A stretch of DNA of 64,000 bases from Methylobacterium aquaticum (GTDB lineage Bacteria; Pseudomonadota; Alphaproteobacteria; Rhizobiales; Beijerinckiaceae). The notes under the pieces were generated by a model. The model did no database searches, was not told the DNA's origin, and saw nothing but the letters and a program-made list of their open reading frames with translations. The DNA lies in contig NZ_CP043627.1 in NCBI RefSeq assembly GCF_016804325.1, positions 124,001-188,000 of the forward strand, written 5' to 3'. The number at the start of each line of letters is the position of its first letter. The stretch's first letter is position 1. This document shows positions 54,457 to 64,000 of this stretch, in pieces. The translations under genes were made by a program, and so were the position numbers.

Positions 54457-55227
54457 TTATTGCGCGGTGACGCCGCCGTCGATCACCATCTCGGCACCGG
54501 TGACGAAGCCGGCCTCGTCCGAGGCGAGATAGGCGGCGAGCCCCGCGATCTCCTCGGCGGCGGCATTGCGCCCCAGCGGCACCGAGGCGCGCAGGCGCTC
54601 GGACAGGGCCTCGGGGGTGTAGCGGCTGCCCGCCGCCAGGTCGCGCAGCATGTCGGTCTCGGTGAAGCCGGGATGGATCGAGTTGCAGCGCACCCCATAT
54701 TTCTGCCGGGCGCAATGCAGGGCGACCGACTTGGTGAGGAGGCGCACCGCCCCCTTCGAGGCGTTGTAGGCGGCGAGGTTGTGCCCGCCGACGAGCCCCG
54801 AGACCGACGAGAGGTTGATGATCGCGCCGCCGCGGCCGGCCGGCGGCTTCATCGCCCGGACCGCGTGGCGGCAGCCGAGGAAGGTGCCGTCGACGTTGAC
54901 CGCCTGGACCCGGTGCCATTCCTCCAGGGTCACGGACTCGATCGAGCCGACGACCGCGATCCCGGCATTGTTGACCAGAACATCGAGGCCGCCGTGGCGG
55001 GCGACCGTGCGGTCGACGGCCCTGGCCCAGTCCACGTCCTGCGTCACGTCGAGGGGACAGGGATGGAAGGCGGGGTTCTCCGGCGCGACGCGCGCGGCCT
55101 CGGCCTCGTCGAGATCGGCGAGGATCACCGCCGCCGCGCCCTCGCGGGCGAAGCGCCGCGCGATCGCGAGCCCGATGCCCCGCGCGCCGCCCGTCACCAG
55201 GGCGACCTTGCCGGCCAGACGCTGCAT
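54457..55227 (-). CDS. Short-chain dehydrogenase/reductase
   Basis: 256 residues, classical SDR. TGGARGIGLAIARRF (cofactor glycines), NNAGIAVVGS, the Ser/Tyr/Lys triad in SSVSGLVGGHNLAAYNASKG, and C-terminal TGAEMVIDGG. An Asp after the second strand (LADLDEAE) favours NAD over NADP. The substrate is unknown. It lies upstream of mcd on the same strand, but the 108-bp gap and an ordinary start leave co-transcription uncertain. Confidence 0.9.
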   Translation of the reverse strand: MQRLAGKVALVTGGARGIGLAIARRFAREGAAAVILADLDEAEAARVAPENPAFHPCPLDVTQDVDWARAVDRTVARHGGLDVLVNNAGIAVVGSIESVTLEEWHRVQAVNVDGTFLGCRHAVRAMKPPAGRGGAIINLSSVSGLVGGHNLAAYNASKGAVRLLTKSVALHCARQKYGVRCNSIHPGFTETDMLRDLAAGSRYTPEALSERLRASVPLGRNAAAEEIAGLAAYLASDEAGFVTGAEMVIDGGVTAQ

Positions 55228-55332
55228 CCGGTTTCCCTCCCCCGACCCGCGCCTCTTTTCGGGCGTCCCGTCAGGGTGGCGCGGCCGCGGCGTCCCCGCA
55301 AGCCCGTCGGTGAGGCCGGTATGTCGCGGCGA

Positions 55333-56256
55333 TCAGAACTTCACCGCCGCGCCGCCCCGCACGGTGTTGGTGTTCAGCTTGTGGCCGTCGAAGTCGCTGA
55401 ACAGGACGTACTGGTATTCCGCGCGCAGCAGCAGGTTCGGCGTGATGGCGTATTCGAGGCCCGCCCCCGCCGCGAGGCCGCCGACGATCTTCTCCTTCGA
55501 GCGCCGGAGGATGTCGGGCGCGGCGAGCTCGCTGTTGCCGGGATCGTTCTGGAGGAAGTTCTTATAGCCGGAGTGATTGACGAAGACCCGCTTCGAGGGA
55601 TCGGCGAGGGCCTGGTTGCTGCGGTAGGTCGCCTGGTCGTACTCGAAGCCTTGCACCGCCACCGTCTCGGAGATCTGCGCACGGCCGACGGCAAGGCCGC
55701 CGGTCACGAACGGCATGAAGCCACCGACCGTGTAGCCGACCCGACCCCTGAGGGTCGCGTAATCCGTGATCTGCGTGGCCGCATCGCCGGACAGGACGAC
55801 CCCCATGAGGTAGCCTGTCCCGTCGGTCTTCTGCCGACCGATCGCGTCGCTGCTGCGGCCGGTCAGGCGGAGATGGGTGTAGTCTGCTTCGACGCCGACC
55901 ACGATCTCGTCGATCTGGTAGTTCACGCCGGCATAGCCGCCGAAGCCGATCCCGTCCCGCCGCGCGTCGGTGGCGTGCAGGAGGCCGGAGGCGCCGAGGG
56001 TGGCTTCGATCGCGGTGGCGCGGAGATTCTGGGCGACCGGCGCGCTGAAGACGTTGCCGAAGCCGAAGCTGCCGCTCGTCCAGCCGCCGTGACCGCCGAT
56101 ATAGAAGCCGTCCCAGACATCCGCCGCGGGAACGGCGAGCGGCTCGACGCCGCCGCGCAAGGGGCCGAAATCGAGATCCGCGGCCATCGCCGGTGCAGCG
56201 AGGCTCAAACCGGCCAGCACTCCGCCGAGGAGAAAACCAAATCTCGCGAAACGCAT
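55333..56256 (-). CDS. Outer-membrane beta-barrel protein 1 (Omp25/31-like)
   Basis: 307 residues. The signal peptide ends at AAPAMAADL; the mature start DLDFGPLRGG, then WDGFYIGGHGGWTSGSFGFG near 49, is typical of the small porin-like outer-membrane family of Hyphomicrobiales. Alternating strands end in a C-terminal aromatic (AAVKF), the usual barrel signal. The first of three such genes on this strand. Confidence 0.88.
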   Translation of the reverse strand: MRFARFGFLLGGVLAGLSLAAPAMAADLDFGPLRGGVEPLAVPAADVWDGFYIGGHGGWTSGSFGFGNVFSAPVAQNLRATAIEATLGASGLLHATDARRDGIGFGGYAGVNYQIDEIVVGVEADYTHLRLTGRSSDAIGRQKTDGTGYLMGVVLSGDAATQITDYATLRGRVGYTVGGFMPFVTGGLAVGRAQISETVAVQGFEYDQATYRSNQALADPSKRVFVNHSGYKNFLQNDPGNSELAAPDILRRSKEKIVGGLAAGAGLEYAITPNLLLRAEYQYVLFSDFDGHKLNTNTVRGGAAVKF

Positions 56257-56392
56257 CCGGGCCGCCCTCGGCTAGTCGATCGGCAAATCCTGCCGTGCCA
56301 CTGGCTCAATCATGTCTTGGTAACCTTAAATATCGGTTACACTCACGAAAGCCGTTGCGGCACCGGGGAAGAAACGTCGGCCCCTCAACGTC

Positions 56393-56427
56393 GAACGCCC
56401 GGTGTGGCGGGCACACCGGGCGTTCGA
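56393..56427. terminator. Hairpin between outer-membrane genes 1 and 2
   Basis: Perfect inverted repeat CGAACGCCCGGTGTG with a five-base loop (GCGGG). It lies 20 bp after the stop of outer-membrane gene 2 on the minus strand. There is no strong T run, so its strength is uncertain. Confidence 0.6.
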
Positions 56428-56447
56428 TGATGCGAATTCGACTTCGA

Positions 56448-57284
56448 TCAGTAGGCCGAACCGGCGAGGCCCGGCAGGGCGAGGCCGTTGCCGAAGGCCC
56501 AGCGCAGGCCGACCCGGAACTCGTTGGCGGCGATGTCCTTGATCCGGGTGTTCTGGTTGTAGGCGTCGAAGCCGGTCCGCGCCTTGCCGACCTCGAGGTA
56601 GCGGTAGCTGGCATCCAGGCTCACGCCGGCGCCGATCTCGTAGGAGATGCCCGCCATGGCCGCCCAGGCCAGGCCGATCGCGGTGTGGTTGGCGCGGGCG
56701 TCGAAGCCCTGCGCCCCGAGCCGGTAGGCGCCGTCGACGCCGCCGCCGCAGGCGGTGGTGAAGCAGGTGGTGCCGGTCCAGGCGTCGTGGAAGCGGTTGC
56801 TCGCCATGCCGACACCCGCGCCGACATAGGGCGTGAAGCCCCACCAGGTGCCGAGATCGACGTAGACGTTGAACAGGCCGGTCAGGACATCGAGCTTGCC
56901 GGCCTCGGTATTGAAGCCCTCGACGAAGTTGGTCCGCGAGGAATAGTCGCGGAAGCGGCTGCGGGTGCGCCCGTCGACCGTGACGTCGGCGCGCAGGAAA
57001 CTGTTGAAGCGGTAGCCGATGCCGCCGCCATAGCCGTCGGTGTTGCCGAGGCGGAAGCCGACGAGCTTGGCGCCTTCGGTGCCCGGCAGGGTGTCGTCCT
57101 TCGGGTGGCGGAAGTCGCTCGCCGTGTAGTCGCCGCGCAGGTACCAGCCGGAGCCGACCTCCACCGGGGCCGGGAGCGGCGGCGGTGGTGGGGGCGGCGG
57201 CAACAGGTCGGCGGCGAGCGCGGGCGCGCCGAGCAGGCCGAGCCCGAGGGCCGCGACCGGGATGCAGTGACCGAACCGTGCCAT
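56448..57284 (-). CDS. Outer-membrane beta-barrel protein 2
   Basis: 278 residues. The signal peptide ends at APALAADLL, followed by an eight-proline stretch and GSGWYLRGDYTASDF. Barrel strands such as GFRLGNTDGYGGGIGYRFN follow. The C-terminus ends in an aromatic (GSAY). The proline run right after the signal peptide is shared with the third gene, so these two are close paralogues. Confidence 0.88.
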   Translation of the reverse strand: MARFGHCIPVAALGLGLLGAPALAADLLPPPPPPPPLPAPVEVGSGWYLRGDYTASDFRHPKDDTLPGTEGAKLVGFRLGNTDGYGGGIGYRFNSFLRADVTVDGRTRSRFRDYSSRTNFVEGFNTEAGKLDVLTGLFNVYVDLGTWWGFTPYVGAGVGMASNRFHDAWTGTTCFTTACGGGVDGAYRLGAQGFDARANHTAIGLAWAAMAGISYEIGAGVSLDASYRYLEVGKARTGFDAYNQNTRIKDIAANEFRVGLRWAFGNGLALPGLAGSAY

Positions 57285-57566
57285 GGGGCGCCCTTTCCTG
57301 CCCCTTCGGCTCCTCAGCCGGGGCGTGCTTCACGTCGGGGTGATGGCGGGCCCGAGCGGCCCGATGTCTCTAAGTAACGGAAGAAGCTTAGCGTCGACTT
57401 AACCCTAACGGCCGGGCGCCGGTGTCTCCGGCGCCCTGGGCGGACTCGCGTCGGCACGCCGACGCGTCACCCGCCCAGGGTCTTGCTTTGCCGCATCGTC
57501 TGCGACGAGCCGGTCTCCGCGTCGTCGGACAATGCTCCAGGCGCCGGGCTGGTCTCGTCGCGTATC

Positions 57567-57691
57567 ATACCAATGGCCCAAGACGCTGACGCATCGGGCC
57601 ATTAAGCCATCTCGAATTGTCTACGCAAAGCCAGAGGCTTGATGAAAATTCGAGAACGGAACCAAAGGTCGTTTCCAGCGACTGTTGGTAT
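57567..57691 (-). repeat. 125-bp structured repeat, copy C
   Basis: The same element as at 24622 and 52471, in reverse orientation. On the minus strand it begins TACCAACAG right after the stop codon (TGA) of outer-membrane gene 3, with one or two bases shared. Confidence 0.93.
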
Positions 57692-58553
57692 CAGTACTTG
57701 CGCACCAGCGGCATCATCGGCGGCGGCTCGTAGGCGGCCACGACCGGGGCGCCGAACATCCAGCGCATGCCGAGCTTGATGTCGTGCGACTCGAGTTCCT
57801 TGGCGCGGTACACCGTCCTCAGGTTGCAGGCCGGCAGGCAGCTCACGACGCCGGTCTCGGCCTCGCCCATGTTCAGGTAGCGATAGGCGAGTTCGAGCTT
57901 CAGGTTCGACGTGACGGCGTAGCTGAGACCGGCATGGGCCGCCCAGGCGAAGTTCGTCTTGTCGTTCGATTTCCCGTAGCCGAAGCCGCCCGCATAGGTC
58001 CCCAGTCCCTGGTCGGTGACCGACCCGAACATGTGGTGGGCAAAGCCGACGCCGGCGCCGATGAAGGGGGTGACGCCGTACCAGCTGCCGAGATCGACAT
58101 AGGCGTTGGCCAGGCCGACGACGGACGAGAACTTGCCCGTCGTCAGGTCGTAGCCACCGCGGGTCTTGTAGGAGAGATCCTCGGCGGCGAAGCGCCAATC
58201 CGCCGTCGAGCGATATTCGCCGGTGACGTCGAAGCGCAGCCACGGATTGAACTGGTAGCCGGCACCGATGCCGATGAAGGCTTGGTCGCCGACCTGATCC
58301 TGGATCGTCCGATAGGTGTACGGGACCCGGGGGTCGAGACGTCCTCGACGACGGTCTTGCGCAGATCGAGGAGGCCGACGCCGACATCACCGCGCAGGTA
58401 CCAGTTGCCGCCGACTTCCACCGGCGGCGGCGGAGGCGGGGGCGGAGGCGGCAGGAGATCGAGGTCGGCGGCGTGGACGAGGCCCGGCGCTGCCACGCTC
58501 GCAGCGAGCGTGAAGATGCGCGCCAGCGCGAGAGGCTTGCTGCGGCGGCCCAT
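57691..58553 (-). pseudogene. Outer-membrane beta-barrel protein 3, frameshifted
   Basis: A paralogue of gene 2: the signal peptide ends at VHAADLDLL, then ten prolines and GGNWYLRGDVGVGLLD. The frame breaks near residue 74 at a run of five C (complement of 58329-58333). The next frame continues with RVPYTYRTIQDQVGDQAFIG, then VDLGSWYGVTPFIGAGVGFA, ending in the usual aromatic (VRKY). One more C would restore a continuous protein of about 287 residues. It may be a real mutation or a sequencing error. Confidence 0.85.
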
Positions 58554-58782
58554 GACGGTTCCTTGTTGGGGAGGGCCGCGAGGGAGATCGGGCGGCCGTT
58601 CCAGAAGACGTCACGACTGTCGCTCGGTTCGGTAAACCCGTGCTTAACGTTAAGCCTTAGGGCTGAGAAAGAGTTGCACTTGATTGATCCGGATCGTCGC
58701 TCGTGCGGGCGCACGCGGAGGTGAGCCCGCACGAAACATCTCTTGCGCGTAAATTTGCTGAAAGCTCGCGTGGCGGCTGCAG

Positions 58783-58814
58783 CGGAACGGAGACCGTGGC
58801 AGGTCTCCGTTCCG
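58783..58814. terminator. Hairpin downstream of glmM
   Basis: Perfect 13-bp stem CGGAACGGAGACC with loop GTGGCA, beginning about 13 bp beyond the glmM stop. No T run follows, so termination is only suggested. Confidence 0.45.
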
Positions 58815-58826
58815 GCTCCCCTCCGG

Positions 58827-60185
<1,359 letters not shown>

Positions 60186-60352
60186 GTGCCGTTCCGGGCC
60201 GTCCGGCCCACCGTCCGGCGACGCGGCGCAAGGCCGGTGCCGCTCCGTCCGGCCGACATGGTCCCGATGCGGGTCCCGTCGGTCCAGGGTGTTTCGCGGT
60301 CTGGGTTATTTTGAGGCCACCGCGCAAGAGCGTGCGCGCAGGACCCCTCAAC

Positions 60353-60386
60353 AGAAAGGGGCGGCGGAATCGCTCCCGCCGCCCCC
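60353..60386 (-). terminator. Terminator of ftsH
   Basis: Minus-strand stem GGGGCGGCGG / CCGCCGCCCC with loop AGCGATT-type, followed by TTTCTG. It lies about 20 bp after the ftsH stop. Confidence 0.75.
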
Positions 60387-60407
60387 GTCATCACGTTCGA
60401 CGTTTCG

Positions 60408-62330
<1,923 letters not shown>

Positions 62331-62480
62331 CGAAGAGTCAATCCCTGAGGAGCGCGGTACCGGGCGGGCGTGCTGGATTGGGGGTACCGGCACTCGAAGC
62401 GCAATGTAGGCACCCACCCGGGCCTTGCCAAGTAATCGCCCGCCCCTGCGTCGCCGCGGGCCGGCCCGCCCCTCCGGAGG

Positions 62481-63569
62481 TCAGGCCGGATCCGTGGCCG
62501 GGGGACGCCGGGGCGGGGCGGGGCTCAAGGCCAGCCGGCCGCCGCCGGCCGCCAGGAGAAGCCCCGCGACGGTGCGCCGGCATGGTTTTCCCCCGCGCAG
62601 GGCCGGCAGCAGCTCCCCGAGGACGATCCGCTCCAGTTGCTCCAGCCGCGGCGGATAGGCGCGAGGACCACCCTGGTCCGCCTCGCCCCGCAGGGAGGCG
62701 ACGGCGAGGCCGACGACCCTCAGGGCCAAAGCGTCCGGCAGCGCCGCGAGGCCGGGCCCGTCGAGGGTCAGGGGCCCCTCCCCGCCCGGCTGGGGCCGGC
62801 GCAGGTCGCCGAGGGCCGACGCGGCGGCCTGCGCCAGGGCGGCCTCGTCGCGGCGCAGGCGCCCGGCGAGGCGGGCGAGGCGCTCGGGCGTCAGCCCCTC
62901 CTCGGCGAGACGCGGCATGAGGCGCCGCAGGCGCGCCCGGCCGAAGCGCGGATCGGCATTGGAGGGATCGCGCACGAACGGCCAGCCGCGGGCGCCGCAG
63001 GTGGCGACGAGGCGGGCCTTCGGCACGCCGAGGAAGGGCCGGCCGAGGGTCGGCCCATCGGGGGTCAGGCCGTCGAGGACGCGGGACGGCGCCATCCCGG
63101 CGAGGCCGGCGGGACCGGACCCGGCGCAGAGGCGCATCAGCACGGTCTCGGCCTGGTCGTCGAGGGTATGGCCGGTGAGGACGAGGTCGGCATCCGTCTC
63201 CCGCGCGAGGCCGGCCAGCAAGCGGTAGCGCGCCGCCCTCGCCGCTTCCTGGAGCCGCGCGGCGGGTTTGGGGCCGGTCCAGGCGAGGATGCGATGGGTG
63301 AGCCCGAGCCGGGCGGCGAGGCCCGCGACCCCCGCCGCCTCCTCGGCCGAGGCGGGGCGCAGGCCGTGATCGATCGTGGCGACGATCATGGGAATCGTCC
63401 GCGCGAGATCGGCGGCGCAGCCCATCAGCGCCGTCGAATCCGGCCCGCCGGACACCGCCAGCACGGCACCACGACAGGTCGAGCTCGGTCCGATCCAGGG
63501 CTCGAGGAGCGCTGCGCCCTCTGTATGACTGAGGGGTTCGTCGGGAGCGGGCCCGTCCGGGCGGCTCAC
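62481..63569 (-). CDS. tilS: tRNA(Ile)-lysidine synthase
   Basis: 362 residues. PP-loop SGGPDSTALM near 40 and LTGHTLDDQAETVLMRL near 130 are the family signatures. It forms lysidine at C34 of tRNA-Ile2. It is shorter at the C-terminus than E. coli TilS, as is common in this group. Its start is 10 bp after the cpoB stop. Confidence 0.92.
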   Translation of the reverse strand: MSRPDGPAPDEPLSHTEGAALLEPWIGPSSTCRGAVLAVSGGPDSTALMGCAADLARTIPMIVATIDHGLRPASAEEAAGVAGLAARLGLTHRILAWTGPKPAARLQEAARAARYRLLAGLARETDADLVLTGHTLDDQAETVLMRLCAGSGPAGLAGMAPSRVLDGLTPDGPTLGRPFLGVPKARLVATCGARGWPFVRDPSNADPRFGRARLRRLMPRLAEEGLTPERLARLAGRLRRDEAALAQAAASALGDLRRPQPGGEGPLTLDGPGLAALPDALALRVVGLAVASLRGEADQGGPRAYPPRLEQLERIVLGELLPALRGGKPCRRTVAGLLLAAGGGRLALSPAPPRRPPATDPA

Positions 63570-63579
63570 GCCCCGCCGC

Positions 63580-64000
63580 TCACGCGGCGCAGCGCGCGCG
63601 CCGCTGCTCCCGGTCGACCCCCTGCTTCACCGTCGAGGAGGCCTGCGGGAACTTGCGCTCCAGTTCGGCCAGGGTGGCGCAGGCCTGCTCGCGGGCGCCG
63701 AGGGCGTTGAGCGAGGCGCCGAGCTTCAGCATCGCGTCCGGCGCCTTGCGCGAGCGGGCGTAGTCGGTCGAAACCTTCAGGAACTGCTCGGCCGCCTCGC
63801 GGGTGCGGTTGCGCTGCAGGTAGCTCTCGCCGAGCCAGTAGGTCGCATCCGGCACCAGGGTATCGCGGGGATGCGACTGGATGAACTGGCGCAGGCTCAT
63901 CTCGGCCTGCTCGTACTGGCGCTGGAGCACGTAGGCATAGGCCGCCTCGTAATCCGCCTTCGCATCGCCGCTGCCGGTGGCCGCGACGCTGGCGGAGGGA
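63580..64000 (-). CDS. cpoB: Tol-Pal associated periplasmic protein CpoB/YbgF (5' partial)
   Basis: The visible C-terminal part contains TPR repeats of the YbgF family: AAYAYVLQRQYEQAEMSLRQF, then DATYWLGESYLQRNR and DAMLKLGASLNAL. The N-terminal coiled coil and signal peptide lie beyond the window. CpoB coordinates outer-membrane constriction with peptidoglycan synthesis. The frame stays open to the window edge. Confidence 0.9.
   Translation of the reverse strand, partial: PSASVAATGSGDAKADYEAAYAYVLQRQYEQAEMSLRQFIQSHPRDTLVPDATYWLGESYLQRNRTREAAEQFLKVSTDYARSRKAPDAMLKLGASLNALGAREQACATLAELERKFPQASSTVKQGVDREQRRARCAA

Overview
This is a GC-rich alphaproteobacterial chromosome segment, most likely Methylobacterium or a close relative in the Hyphomicrobiales. 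I infer that from several independent signs: a complete acpXL-to-lpxXL cluster for very-long-chain lipid A fatty acids, a methylsuccinyl-CoA dehydrogenase of the ethylmalonyl-CoA pathway, a tRNA-Arg(CCT) interrupted by a group I intron, two alphaproteobacterial-type LexA boxes, and three small porin-like outer-membrane proteins. No species call is possible from sequence reading alone.

Layout. 1-3.8 kb: a three-domain glycosyltransferase/methyltransferase (cut by the window start) and a repeat protein. 3.6-4.4 kb: a 34-residue membrane peptide and a PsiE-like protein. 4.8-6.2 kb: an IS3 transposase remnant and the intron-containing tRNA-Arg. 6.3-8.6 kb: an SNase-like nuclease and an M48 lipoprotein protease. 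8.7-10 kb: tRNA-Gly(TCC) with a dead integrase beside it. 10.1-14.1 kb: a thioesterase, a GAF-PAS-PAS-GGDEF-EAL protein and a small unknown. 14.4-23.5 kb: surface-glycan island (two glycosyltransferases divergent from a methyltransferase, fatty acyl-AMP ligase, acyl carrier protein and AlgX/AlgJ-like acyltransferase). 23.6-23.9 kb: three tandem tRNA-Gly(GCC).

24-30.2 kb: Nudix hydrolase, FAH-family hydrolase, FAD-linked oxidase, an unknown protein, then ACP plus an FkbH-like protein that carries a frameshift. 30.4-36.3 kb: molybdopterin hydroxylase subunit, DUF2218, M29 aminopeptidase, reductase, DUF1223. 36.4-43.0 kb (minus strand): lpxXL, adh, SH3 protein, fabG-like, fabF1XL, fabF2XL, fabZXL, acpXL; several genes overlap by 4 bp. 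43.3-48.1 kb: transporter, RidA, response regulator, dienelactone hydrolase. 47.3-49.1 kb: a divergent pair of poorly characterised genes, each with a LexA box over its likely promoter.

49.4-58.6 kb: DegP/DegQ-type protease, GT4 glycosyltransferase, a 58-residue conserved peptide, mcd, an SDR, and three outer-membrane beta-barrel genes (the last frameshifted). 58.8-64 kb: the housekeeping string glmM, ftsH, tilS and cpoB/ybgF (cut by the window end).

Working together: the glycosyltransferases, the FAAL-ACP-acyltransferase set and the ACP-FkbH pair suggest that a surface polysaccharide is built and acylated or glycerylated here, while the acpXL cluster builds the long lipid A acyl chain. A 125-bp dispersed repeat occurs three times, each time directly after a stop codon. 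The main observations to follow up are the SOS-controlled divergent pair, the stop-codon-abutting repeat, and the two single-base C-run frameshifts.
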